A DNA stretch of 64,000 nt from the NCBI GenBank assembly GCA_940337035.1, contig OW679197.1:35718466-35782465 (forward strand), written 5' to 3'. The notes under the pieces were generated by a model. It made no database searches. It was given only the letters and a program-made list of their open reading frames with translations, and was not told the origin of the DNA. This stretch comes from Agriotes lineatus. Its lineage: Eukaryota; Arthropoda; Insecta; Coleoptera; Elateridae. This document shows, piece after piece, positions 47,290 to 58,100 of the stretch. Each line of letters opens with the position of its first letter. Positions within the stretch are counted from its first letter, which is position 1. The position numbers and the translations under genes are program-made.

Positions 47290-47650
47290 GTAGTTGATAG
47301 CAATAAATTGCCAATCCATATTGTTAGATCTTGATGCAATTCATATTAGGATGTGATCACTGAACAATTTTAGATCAACAGCCACCAATATCAAACAAAA
47401 ACAAGTTAAACAGCAGTGGCCTTAAACGGGAACCCTGGGGTGCCCCAGGCGTAAGTTATTTATGACGACAAACTATACTCAATTCGAAACATATGCGAGC
47501 AGGAGACGCAGAAGTGTACCCTGCATATTAATACTCTCTAGCCAAGCGATAGAAATACCATGAAATACTCTATCGAAAGCGTTCGGGAAAACACAGAACA
47601 CACCCCTCATCTCAAATATTTCAAAAGTCGCTTAAACATAGGGTATGGTA
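47290..47650 (-). pseudogene. Jockey-like LINE reverse-transcriptase fragment
   Basis: On the minus strand: NAFDRVFHGISIAWLESI (family KAFDxVxHxxLLxKL) near 47,590-47,535, GTLLRLLLAYVSN (family WFxSYLxxR) and GAPQGSRLRPLLFNLF (family GVPQGSxLGPLLFxxF) at about 47,455-47,405. The GxPQGSxLxPLLF box separates it from the GxRQGC-type LINEs elsewhere in the window. The catalytic FADD region is unreadable. Confidence 0.8.
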
Positions 47651-47879
47651 TTAATAAAAACAAAACGCTTTTGGAAAAAATAATATGTACGAGGGCCATT
47701 AGAAAATAATTTTGCCAAGCTATGAAACACATTTTTTTTTAGGTTGTCATCAGAGACGAGAAGATATTTCTTTAATAATCTAAAAGTCGATTGAGGCCAG
47801 ATCCGGGATATAAACAGGACTGTCTACAAAGCTGCACCTTGACATAATTGGTAGGATTTTCACGGCCTTATGCAGTCAC

Positions 47880-48520
47880 ATTGACACACAACTGAAACAA
47901 TTCTCTTCTTCTTTCTTTCCTACCTATGCTGCACATAATCGGGTTTCTGGTCCATCTCTTGAATATGCTTCTATTTTGCCAAAATCCTTGATTCTCCGAC
48001 GGTTTGCCCTTCTTTTTCTGACATTCTTGTGATGTTTTTTTTCAACTGTATTCTCGATCTACCTGCTTTCATTTTTCCTACGCACTACCAATTTTATTGT
48101 TTTTTTTCCGTTTCTTCTACCAATGGTTTAAGATTTAGAACGTCTTTTATGCTTTTATTCCTCACCCTGTCTCTCCTTGTTTGTCCTTTTCTAAAATATT
48201 TCATCCCGGCTGTGGTTACCATTGATTTACGTTTACGAGCATTGTCCACGATTCTGCGCTATACGTGAGTGTAGGTGTATATATCGTTCTGTGTAGATGT
48301 GTTTTGGTTTTTATACTTAATTCTTTCTTTCCTATAAGGATGTTGTTAATTTGATAGTAAACTCTGCTTGCCTTGATTATACTATTTCTCACTTCTTGTT
48401 TTATCTTTCCATTCGTTCTTGTTATTGTTCCTAAATACTTACATTTATCCACGTATTCTAATTGTTGACCATTTATTCTTATGTTTGGGTTTTCTACCCT
48501 TACTCATGTTCAAACGTTGA
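47880..48520 (-). pseudogene. Decayed LINE: thumb and C-terminal region
   Basis: On the minus strand: NIRINGQQLEYVDKCKYLG near 48,485-48,430, RNSIIKASRVYYQINN, HRTIYTPTLTYSAESWTM near 48,275-48,225, then, after shifts, a GRRNGKKTIK-like basic patch and pieces down to about 47,890. This is the region after the catalytic domain in endonuclease/reverse-transcriptase LINEs. The open part (48,452-48,216) is 78 codons, so the copy is less decayed than its neighbours. Confidence 0.85.
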
Positions 48521-48679
48521 TGTAATAGGTTATCACGCTAGGTTCGGATATTCCTAATGCCATACTAATGGTGAGAAACTTTGTACAACCAACCTCGAGG
48601 ACCATGGTTGCAACTTTTGCAATTTATATTTTGCACGAAGGGTTAGAGAACATGACATTATTTGACAAATTATATATCA

Positions 48680-48915
48680 TACTAGCTGACCCGGCAAACG
48701 TTGTTTTGGATTATGAAAGTAGTACAGTGTATAGAAAAACACACTTTCGATATTTTCCAATTTTCCGGCTTTCCCTTTGAATTTTTCAGAATTTTCTTTT
48801 TTACTAAACCACCTCGGAAGTAAGACGAACAAAACAAAAAAATATCCAAATCGGTCAAGTCGTTCTCGAGTTTTTGCATTACTAACACATGGCGATTGAT
48901 TTTTATATATATAGT
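48680..48915 (+). repeat. TAGCTGACCCGG-type interspersed repeat
   Basis: Starts CTAGCTGACCCGGCAAACG and ends AAATCGGTCAAGTCGTTCTC, then GATTTTTATATATATAG. This start, the CGGTCxAGxCGTTCTCGAG block and the TATATA tail are a widespread pattern in arthropod genomes, where it occurs in LINE 3' regions; that assignment is from general knowledge and was not tested. Confidence 0.6.
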
Positions 48916-49224
48916 TAAGATAAAGACGAAAACGAAACAGAAATGGAAGATCAGAATTGTGCAAGAGCTCGTTGTACAAAGCGGACATGTAAATCTAGAC
49001 AAACTTATATCAAAACTTGGAACATAGGATTCCAGACAATTAATGACTAACGCAAACAAAAGAAATTAAAGCTAGTACTGCTCCTCAATATCTTTACGAA
49101 AAGGGAGAAAAGCCTTTTTTGATCGTATAATGACTAGTAATAAATTTGGGGTTCACCATGTCAACCGCCATACAAACAATAGGCCAACGAATGACATCAA
49201 ATATGATTGCCAAAGCTGAAAATA
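48916..49224. other. Spacer
   Basis: No feature seen; may include the 5' edge of the next LINE fragment. Confidence 0.35.
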
Positions 49225-49645
49225 TTTAAGTACTCTATTATCTGAAACGGAGCTCAGACATGGACACTCACAAAGCAAATAATATTCAAATTACAAGTCA
49301 CACAAAGAGCAATGGAAAGGATAATGATGGACGTTTCATTAAGACACAGGAAAAGAAATGAATGAATCAGACAGAGAAAAAAAGTCACTCACATAATTTA
49401 CAGAGTTACCCAGTTAAAATGGGACATGTAGTAAGGCTAAAAGATTGTAGATAGAAAGTAAAAATAATCAATTGGAGGCCATGTGATGGAAGAAGAGGTA
49501 GAAAAAGATCAATTACAAGATGGTGGGGCGACTTAAAGAGAGTTACAGGATGGAAGTGGACAAGCATAGTACAGAACAGGGACAACTGGAGAAAGAAGAG
49601 AGAGGCCTATGCTCAATTCTAGGAGCAATAAAGAGCAGAATAAGA
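49225..49645 (+). pseudogene. Decayed LINE: C-terminal tail
   Basis: Plus strand: TQRAMERIMMDVSLRHRKRN near 49,297, THIIYRVTQLKWDM near 49,390, RRGRKRSITRWWGDLKRVTG near 49,490, and NRDNWRKKREAYAQF near 49,577, followed by an (AAG)n tail. The TQRAMER and RWWxDLKRVTG blocks match the relic at 3.1-3.5 kb, so both belong to one LINE family. A few stops and shifts are present. Confidence 0.85.
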
Positions 49646-49914
49646 AGAAGAAGAAGAGAAAGATTGTCTGAAAATGTAATGTTGACTATCTTTTGGGACC
49701 AGCAAGTTATGATTACAGTAAATTACCCCATGAACAAAAGAGAGTCAAGAGTGCCTAATAACATATAATTTCAAGCCGGTCCGAAGAACAGAACGACGTG
49801 GATCTCTATGAAATGCCGTTTTTCTCCATCGCTCATCCCCAATGCTCGGCTTTCACGGCCATTGTCATTAAGTAACAAACGACTTTCGGGATTGGACCGT
49901 GTCATGATTGAGAA

Positions 49915-49965
49915 CGAAGGACTCAACGTTTCGCCCACTTTCGTAAGGGGCTTCATCAGGAGGAA
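49915..49965 (-). ncRNA. Hammerhead-like motif, better formed copy
   Basis: CTGATGA, one extra A, then a stem GCCC...GGGC, then GAAAC. The two core boxes and a stem II are present; the extra A between box and stem departs from the canonical core, so activity is uncertain. Stems I and III were not resolved by eye. Confidence 0.4.
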
Positions 49966-49976
49966 AAAAAGCAAAA

Positions 49977-50085
49977 GAGCACGGTAACTCAACGTGTTAA
50001 CCACGCCAGAGGCGAAACTCTTTGCAGGGAAGGGACAGAAGAGCACGGTAACTCAACGTGTGAACCACGTCAGAGGCGAAACTCG
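49977..50085. repeat. Tandem repeat, period 64 bp
   Basis: GAGCACGGTAACTCAACGTG starts at 49,977 and again at 50,041; both copies continue through ACCACG(C/T)CAGAGGCGAAACTC. The second unit is incomplete. Confidence 0.85.
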
Positions 50086-50119
50086 ACAGTCGACTGCTTG
50101 TGGAATTATTATTTACTTA

Positions 50120-50760
50120 TAGCGAAAATCTTAGATCTACTGCAGACGTTTCTCTACTCATCTTCAATGTCAAGTCTTTCTGCCTACTACGTAATGTTCT
50201 GTTAAATTTCCAGCTTGCATTTCGTTACTGATTCTTCTCTCTTATGATATGCGTGCTCTTCTCTTTTTTCTACGATCTTGGAGATCCAATACCATAGCCT
50301 TATAGGCCATCTTTGTTGTTGGCATTCTCTCTCAGCGTTCCTATCCATTCAATTTCGTGCTCTCCGTGCTATTGATGATCGTATGGTCCGCTTTCATAAT
50401 AATATTTCCCAGTTTTGAAAATTCGTTCCTCATGCCATAACTCATTTAGTGCTTACTACTATTAGCTATTATTATTATCCCATTTTTCTTCTTCTTCTGG
50501 TGGTGCTAATTAGCTGAACTTCTTCCTTGTTGTTATGTTATTTAGCACTTCCTCCGTACTAGTATCTTAACTAGTAAATGTCCCTCCCAGATCCATAAAA
50601 AGATTACATGCTTGTATAAGTTTTACAGTAATGTGACGATTCTGTATTTTTCTCCGATTACCAAATGCTTAGCTTGGCGGGTGTTCATCTGGAGTCTCCA
50701 TTTCGTATAGTTTTCTTTTTGAATTTGGGTCATCACATTTATTTTGTTGTTACATAAGGA
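50120..50760 (-). pseudogene. Probable LINE remnant, strongly decayed
   Basis: On the minus strand TQIQKENYTKWRLQMNTRQ then AKHLVIGEK near 50,730-50,650 resembles the region just after the catalytic box (family WGLxINxxKTKYLVIG). Lower coordinates contain scattered LINE-like basic stretches. No catalytic motif survives. Confidence 0.45.
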
Positions 50761-50914
50761 TTTAAAGACACAATTCGGATTTCATATGAAACAGTTTCAT
50801 AGATTGCACGAAAATGGTACCGTACGCACAACCGAATATAAATTGCCATTAGGTAAAAGTTCTAGAGAACGAAAATGAAGAAAATACAGAGAATCGATAG
50901 AAAAACAGAAAATG

Positions 50915-51085
50915 CAGGCTGAATAAATTCTTTGGAAATCCAATGCATTTTGACAAATCGTTCCCACGAACAAGACTCTGGGAGGTTATCGCAAAACCAC
51001 CACATTCATTACAATCGTTCACGGACAAAAAAGTGTGCGTTTGGGACTCTGCCCAATTAATTTGGCGTTTCCCCTGTCGCCTTCT
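50915..51085 (-). repeat. Unclassified dispersed repeat, second family, copy 2
   Basis: Matches 45,525-45,700 in the same orientation (see there). The minus-strand frame through it encodes VNDCNECGGFAITS; copy 1 keeps the same frame open with substitutions, which may mean a coding origin. Confidence 0.65.
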
Positions 51086-51139
51086 AACGACTAGTAAAAA
51101 ACCGACCAGATAGATAATGCGCCGTTTCGCTATCAAAAG

Positions 51140-51760
51140 GGTGAATGTAAATGTGTATAATGAATGTCCCCAAGTGTTAGTTTATTTGATGGGGTGAAAA
51201 ATCATTACTCCACGTCACTGTCTGTGTGGGGCGACACATGGTGACATGTGTGGGGCTGCGACGTCGTGCTGCCTCGTCTTGTGTTTGGGTGCCACACCTC
51301 TACATTGTGGCTACATTCTGGCCGGTACCACACAGCCCAAACCGTATAATTAAAATTTAAATACCGAATAACGGTAACTCACCGGAAAATAAAAATCGAG
51401 ACGAACTTCCTGCCTACACTGCCCGAATTGCAAGTTCGCCGACGACAAGTGCGACCCGCGTTAAATATTCCCCATTGTGTATCGGCTCTCTGGCCGTTAA
51501 ATAATTTATAATTTCATAAACGAATACATTACACCCCACATTTTGGGAGGCTCCGCCGTCTGCGCGTACAAATGGCCCTCATGCCGTCATTTATCAAGTG
51601 GCTTATACGAATCGCCATATTTGGAACAAAGACTGACGTGTTCGGGCCCGCTTTGGCCCACTTCTTAAAATTCTGCCATTTCCCGTGAGTAACGCGTCTC
51701 GAATTAGCAGCATAATTGATGATTGTAATTTGTTAGCCGCAGCGAAATTCTTTCAACCTG
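51140..51760. promoter_or_regulatory. Candidate cis-regulatory block
   Basis: GC- and CpG-richer DNA with motifs such as GTATAATTAAAATTTAAATA, AATTTATAATTTCATAAACG, GCATAATTGATGATTG and repeated GTGTGGGGC words. No coding frame and no transposon signature was seen. Regulatory role inferred only from texture. Confidence 0.28.
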
Positions 51761-52812
51761 TCTTAATCTGCCTCATATTGTCTCTATTGACTGATGCCTG
51801 TTTTTTAAACGAATCAATTCATAACTTGGCGTTCTTGAGGTTTCCCAAATTAAATTAAGTATGTGCGGTTTTCTCAGCTGGAGGAACTTATACCAAAATA
51901 ATAAATGAAACAACGTGCAATAAAATATTCTAGATTCTACTTGCGGTTTGCATTTTATATTACATGACCTTTGCGGCAAAACAGAAAACGTATATGAAAT
52001 ATTATTGTTTAATGACAATACCACCATAACAAAACGCCAGCAAATACATTACTTACGTTTCATGACTGCTTTTGAACTACAAATAGAATTCCATAGGTTT
52101 TAAAAAAGACTAATTAAAAACAGTCGCTTACACAAAAATGATCTGGAGTACTTCTATCGTAATCATGTCTCAAGTTGACAACCTTGTTGAATATCAAATT
52201 TCTATTACCATCAAAGTGGGTTTACAGGTATATAAATTCCATCTTTCCACTACCAATACAAAATTAAACCGACCATACTTACCTACTGTACATACTATAC
52301 GTCTACTAAAAATATTCGAAAGTATAATCTTAAGCTGTTGTATACTTCCAACAGCAAACCCGATTTTTACTTCAATTACAATTAATATTTGAACAATCTC
52401 AAGTAAGTATTAGCTATTCAGACTCAAAATATAATCATACTGCTGCCAAGCCAAGAATTACGAGCTTCACACCTTTATAAAAATACACAGGTTGAAAGAG
52501 GTTGCAACAAGCTCACACAATATATCAGCAATTAGGGCATTTAATTTATCCCACCAGTCAACAGTAACAAAATTAATTATTTACAAATAGTCGGCAAGGC
52601 TAAAATAGTTCACCTACAATTATAAGGCAAATACTATTGCACAATAGCATAAATCGAAACATAATCAATGGAATCAAACCATCAATAATATTGAGTTCAA
52701 AATATTGTTCAAAGTATGGAACATAATAACGGAGGCAACGCAAACATCCAGCTAGTTTTGAATCGCAGCTTAGGTGCCTCAAGGACGATTGTGGAAATAA
52801 GTATTAGGTATA
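51761..52812. other. AT-rich spacer, nothing recognised
   Basis: No feature supported. Confidence 0.4.
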
Positions 52813-53570
52813 CAGTCTGTTCTATAAAAAAGGTCCCGCCTTCTAGCTACTTTATTATTTATGTTAGACCCAATAAACCTTATATCAAATCAAATGACAC
52901 ATAAAAACCTACATTTTAACACAATCAACAAATTTTTATCTTCAATTGTTTCAGAGTGGTGACGTCACGTGCAATTTTTTTAAATGACACTATATATTTT
53001 TTGACATTTTCTGGTAGAGGTTTTTTTTCTCTTTTCAACAATATAAATATTTCATGCACTTGCATAAAAAAATTTTCGTGAAAAATTACAAAATTTTTTT
53101 CACAGTGGGAGGCCATGATACAAAACTGTAACTGTAACAAAAGTGTAACTCAGAAAAACAAAACAAATAGTAGCCAAACGCTTTAACTGTCAGATTTCAG
53201 AATAATCTAAAGTGTTTATTGTTTTGTTTTTCTGAGTTACACTTTTGTTTATAGTTTTGTATGGTGGCCTCCCACCGATAAAAAAGTTTTTTAATTTTTC
53301 TCGAAAATTTTCCTATGTAAGGGCATAAAGTATTCATATTGTTGAAAAGAGAAAAAAAAACCTCTACCAGAAAATGTAAAAAAATATATACAATGTCATT
53401 TAAAAAAATTGCACGTGACGTCACCACTCTGAAACAATAGAAGATAAAAATTTTTTGATAGTGTTAAAATGTAGGTTTTTATGTGCCATTTGATTTGATA
53501 TAAGATATATTGGGTCTAAAATAAATAATAAAGTAGCTAGAAGGCGGGGCCATTTTTATAGAACAGATGG
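52813..53570. mobile_element. Foldback element with about 350-bp arms, TA-flanked
   Basis: The left arm (52,813 to about 53,167) and right arm (about 53,220-53,570) are reverse complements over their whole length with scattered mismatches: the tips CAGTCTGTTCTATAAAAA and TTTTTATAGAACAGATGG, the inner blocks GTGACGTCACGTGCAATTTT / AAATTGCACGTGACGTCAC, and the innermost CTGAGTTACAC. The spacer is about 50 bases. TATA lies outside each tip (52,809-52,812; 53,571-53,574). There is no transposase. A read-through transcript would fold into a very long double strand. Confidence 0.8.
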
Positions 53571-53574
53571 TATA

Positions 53575-54489
53575 GTAAAAAATTTCAGCCACCCAAACTT
53601 ATGAAAAACTAACGCTTAAAGCATTGCAAACAAGCTAGTATTCATCGCGTACAGTTTGATAATCGAAGGTCTTCGTAGAACTGTTTATTCTTAAGCAATG
53701 GGCATTTACCGATAAATTAAACAAGAAGCACTATGATTGCGATCTTAAGCATGGTCTCGCCAGCCTCTGCATGGAATTATTGAAATGGGGCCCTGTAGCG
53801 GATATAGGCGGCCGCTGTAGCCGGAGGAAAGTCAAGCCGCCCCCAAACTCTTCACGTCTGGGCAGCAAAAGCTGTTTGTCACGATAAAATCCTACAACAG
53901 GAGTAGATCACCAGGAAACCGCAATCCATATGACCTTGATGCCTGGGAGCCGGAGAATCGCTAATATGGGGCATGGAAACAGGCCTAATACCACGACATT
54001 AGAACTCACAATAAAAACCTAAAAAGGAAAATCTTACCACAGCTGGAAATGGGACTGAACGTGCTTGAAGAGACCCCGCTGTGTATATTTCAATTGTTAC
54101 AGAAACTTTAGGCTTCCATAGCCTACTAGTTAAAACCATACCAAATCTCGGGAGAGCCTAGCCTACTTTGACCACGGCTCGCTATCGAGAGAAAGATCGC
54201 ACCGTGATATTCTTCGCAAGTATCAATCTCGAAGGTCGAGCGTTCATTGGGCATAATCTAATTGACGCAACGCCAAGAGTGGGGTGGGCGGAAAAACCCT
54301 TTTCAAAAACACACTACATCGAGGAACTATTTAATAACGTAAAGCAAAATTAAATGGGGCTTTACAAAGGTAGGTCATTGGACTATTGTGAATTTAAAGG
54401 AGACAAGTACTTAGTCGTATGACATCGTTAAGAAAAGAGAACTATGTAAATAAGATGAAGACACTTGATAGAAAGCTAGAAAAGTGAAT
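53575..54489. other. Spacer with an unassigned GC-richer patch (53,760-54,350)
   Basis: The patch contains a 61-codon frame (54,168-54,353) without a recognised domain. It may be 5' DNA of a LINE copy, but no motif proves it. Confidence 0.35.
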
Positions 54490-54780
54490 ATTTTAAACTG
54501 ACTCGACCCGAAAGAACGCGAACCACACGAATATTAGAAACAGCAGAGATGAAAATAGTGCGCTGAATCGCTGGAAAACACTGATGAATAAAGAAAAGTG
54601 AATCAGAAGAACATACAGAATAGATAACATTAACGACTGGGTGCAAAACATAAAACAGAATATAATTAATATATTGACCATAAAATAATTAGAGAGAAAT
54701 CACCACTTGGACGCAGAAGCAACGCAAGACTTCGAAAACATGGAGTGATAACATGAAGACGAAGAAACAAAAGGCAAGTT
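54490..54780 (+). pseudogene. Decayed LINE: C-terminal tail
   Basis: Plus strand: RTTRILETAEMK near 54,517, IDNINDWVQNIKQN near 54,627, then after a shift REKSPLGRRSNARLRKTWSD near 54,691. This is the C-terminal block of a GxRQGC-type LINE. Stops interrupt the frame. Confidence 0.8.
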
Positions 54781-54819
54781 TCAAATTAATTAACTCCTAC
54801 TACAAGCGCAGCGTCAATA

Positions 54820-54936
54820 TGGATCATAGATATGATATTTTCTCTTCATCGGCTTCAAGATAAATTCATAGAACAGCAACATAGCTTTCAGGTTGCTTTC
54901 ATAGACAATAAAAACATTTGACAGTGTCGAAAAACC
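54820..54936 (+). pseudogene. LINE reverse-transcriptase fragment, left half, split by the BEL element
   Basis: Plus strand: FSLHRLQDKFIEQQHSFQVAF then IDNK and a degenerate AFDSVEK-like box. This is the first catalytic-aspartate region of a LINE polymerase. The piece stops at the BEL insertion and continues after it at 60,603. Confidence 0.7.
54932..54936. repeat. Target-site duplication AAACC, left
   Basis: The five bases before the left LTR are repeated directly after the right LTR (60,603-60,607), as expected for integrase-mediated insertion. Confidence 0.9.
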
Positions 54937-55066
54937 TGTTGCAGTTGTAGATATGTTGACGTAGTCAAGGTACTTTAAAAACAATCAGTTGTTATTAATA
55001 AAAAATACATTATCTGACAGTGAGTGTTCTCAGTTTTTATATCCGAAATCTACCCAATTCTCGACA
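54937..55066 (+). repeat. 5' LTR of the BEL/Pao element (130 bp)
   Basis: Runs from TGTTGCAGTTG to CTCGACA and is identical to the 3' LTR. It is unusually short for a BEL element, so promoter and polyadenylation signals must be compact: AATAAAAAATAC (a possible polyadenylation word) and CAGTTTTTATATCC lie inside. Confidence 0.97.
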
Positions 55067-55068
55067 TT

Positions 55069-55086
55069 TGGCGCCCAGACGTGGAA
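55069..55086 (+). other. Primer-binding site of the BEL/Pao element
   Basis: TGGCGCCCAGACGTGGAA begins two bases after the LTR. The TGG start complements a tRNA CCA end; the priming tRNA was not identified. It shares TGGCGCCCA with the site at 11,820. Confidence 0.85.
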
Positions 55087-55130
55087 CAGCACGATTTGTA
55101 GTTACATAAGAGACTGTGGAGAAGATTAAT

Positions 55131-58100
55131 ATGGATAAGATTAAAAAATCAAGAAAGGTAATCAGAGGCTCACTTTCGAGATATGTCAACACGCTGAATG
55201 AATTATTAGCAGCAGAAGTTCCTAATTTTGCTGAAATACGTGCTTTAATGAATACGGTTGAAGCAGTTTGGAGAGATCTCTTGGAAAAAGATGCAGAAAT
55301 ATTCGATTTAATGCTCGACATGGAAGTAGAAGATGACATTCTTGAAGCAGAGTCGGTTAGCAAGGACGAATATCGCAGAAAGTACGAAAAAGTAAAGGTT
55401 ATATTCTCTGATCTCGAATGTAAAGTGAATTATAATAAACAAGATGAGGGCAATAATGCTTTAGAATCCTCATACAAACACGCCTTTTATCGAAACTTTA
55501 AACTTCCTACCATTGAATTTCGAAAGCTGAATGGTGATTTAAAGGAATGGCTGCCTTTCTGGAGCCAGTTTAAACAAATAGACGATGACGAGAGCATAGC
55601 ACCCGAGGATAAGTTTAATTATTTGTTTCAAGCAACAGTTCCTGGGTCCCGAGCTAGGCAAGTTATGGAAAGTTTTCCACCTTCAGGAAAAAATTATACG
55701 TTAGCTAAACAGGCACTCCAGGCACGGTTTGGGAGAGAGGATCTTCTTATTGAAGTTTATATTAGAGAACTTTTAGGCTTGATTTTAGACAATTCTAGAT
55801 CCTCTAAGTGTTCTTTGTCTCAGTTGTATGATAAGTTAGAGTGTCATTTGCGTGCCTTAGAAACATTAGATGTAACGACTGGGAAATGTGCATCTATTTT
55901 GTGCCCGTTGATAGAATCGTGTATGACAGAAGATTTTCTCCGAGTTTGGCAGAGAAGTTCATCTTCGAACGATATGGAAAAGGCAGAAGTTCGTCTTACT
56001 GGGCTGATGGAGTTCATGAAACAAGAAGTACAGAACGAAGAACGTATTTCTGTAGCGAAGGCAGGTTTTGGGATGGGTCAAGGGAAACTGAATAAGAAGA
56101 GAGAAAACTTAAGATTCTCATCTGAGTTGGATATACCCACTGCAATGGATCTTCTTACTACTCAAGAAAATAAACCAAGTTGCATTTTTTGTATTTCGGG
56201 AAAGCATTCCAGTGTAGACTGTTTCAGAGCTAGAAATATGCCGTTAGATGAAAAGATGCAGATTATAAGAGAAAAAAGGTGCTGTTTCATTTGTTTGAAA
56301 GCCATGACGCCGACCCATAACTCCAGGAGATGCCGATACAGGCCAAAGTGTGCAATATGCAATAAAAAGCATATTTTGTTGCTATGTCCTGATTATCAGA
56401 AAACTAAAACTTTCAAATCTGTTTCAGAAAAATCAAACGTTGAAGACAGTGTACCTAATGACAATGTTTTGGCCAATGTTACATGCGATACTGGTGTACT
56501 TCTCCCTACTCTTGTTGTTTTGTTGAGAGGAAATGACTGCCAACGTCCGGTAAGAGCCGTCATAGATACCGGATCTCAGCGATCCTACATCTTGAAACGA
56601 ACTGCGGAGGAAATGAAATACCATCCAGTCGAACAGGAAGCAGTGGTTCATTCGTTATTTGGAGGAGAAAAGACAAGTATCTGCATGCACAATAAATTCA
56701 GGATTCATATTGCTAATTTAGATGATAGTTATCGTTGCAACTTTGAGGCTATGGACCAAGTGAATATTTGTGGGAATTTACCTCATGTACCTAAGGGAAC
56801 ATGGATGAAAGAACTTGCAGGTACCAACATTATTTTTTCTGATGTTTCCGAAGATGCTGGACCAATAGAGATATTAATCGGTGCTAATGTTGCTGGAAAA
56901 CTCTACACAGGTAACCGGAAGGAGTTATCCTGCGGACTCGTTGCAGTAGAGACTCAATTAGGTTGGACGATCATGGGAAAAGTTCCTAAGTGTACGTCTA
57001 AGGGTACAATAGCTATGGTGGTTACGAATATGCTTGTTAATGATATTAATATTGCTGACTTTTGGAAACTTGAATTAATCGGCATTACTGATTCTTCAGA
57101 AAAGAAGACAAATATGGAGTTACATACTGAAGCTTTACGACATTTTTCAGAAACAGTGACAGTAAATTCTGAGGGCAGATATGAAGTGAATATGCCTTGG
57201 AAGGAAGGTCATCCACCTCTGCCTACTAATTATGAAATGGCTCTTAGGAGATTAACTGCAACTGTCAGAAAATTGAAGACTGATGGCTGTTACGATGAGT
57301 ACCAGCAGGTCCTAGATGAATGGTTGGAAGAAGGAGTTATCGAGAGAGTGTGGGTAACCGACGAAGGCGGACACTACTTGCCTCATAGGCATGTAGTAAA
57401 AGAAAATAGTACAACCAGAATTCGACCCGTCTTTGATGCGTCAGCGCATGAGAAGAATTCTCCGGCATTGAACGACTGTTTGGATAAGGGACTGAACTTG
57501 ATAGAACAGATACCTCAGTTGTTGCTTCGGTTTAGGATGAAAAGAATTGGCGTGGTGTCTGATATTAGAAGAGTTTTTTTACAGATCAGCTTGCAGCAAA
57601 CCGACCGAGATTTTTTACGGTTCCTTTGGCACGATAAGGAGGATAACTTGATTGTTTTCCGACACAAGCGAGTTGTTTTTGGTGTTGTCTGTAGCCCATT
57701 TTTACTTGGAGCAGTAATCCGCCATCATTTAACATCCGAGAAGACTAAGCATCAGCAACATAGCAGTAAATATTCCCTGGCCATAATTGATATACTTCTA
57801 AACAGTTTTTATGTCGACAATTTGGTGACAAGCCTGGACAATGAATCTGATGTAAAAGAGCTTATTAGTGAAGCTAGTTCTTTAATGAACGAAGTAAAAT
57901 TCGAATTAAGGGGATGGGAGTGCACTGAAATGGACAGCACTCAGAATAATTGTTGTACCAATGTTCTTGGTTTGATGTGGGACCGAAAACACGATACATT
58001 AGGAATCAGTGATAACTGCTTGAAATTCTCTGATACTAAAGTCACTAAAAGAATTATTCTATCCATGGCTCATAAGATTTTTGACCCGATAGGTTTCACA

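Larger units (their letters stand above)
49770..50095 (-). repeat. Penelope-like terminal region with a hammerhead-like motif
   Basis: On the minus strand two tandem copies of a unit containing GAGTTTCGCCTCTG, ACGTTGAGTTACCGTGCTCT precede CTGATGA (49,959-49,953), a hairpin GCCCCTTACGAAAGTGGGC and GAAACGTTGAG. Such GAAACGTTGA-type sequences and hammerhead cores mark the terminal repeats of Penelope-like elements. No coding part of that element was found next to it. Confidence 0.5.

Noticed and set aside
53197..53427. Open frames in the foldback arms (also 52,925-53,140)
   Set aside because: Both are the same AT-rich arm read twice; no motifs and the arms are non-coding.
55037..55363. Minus-strand 108-codon frame at the start of the BEL gene
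   Set aside because: Shadow of the gag-pol coding strand; serine-rich by codon complement.
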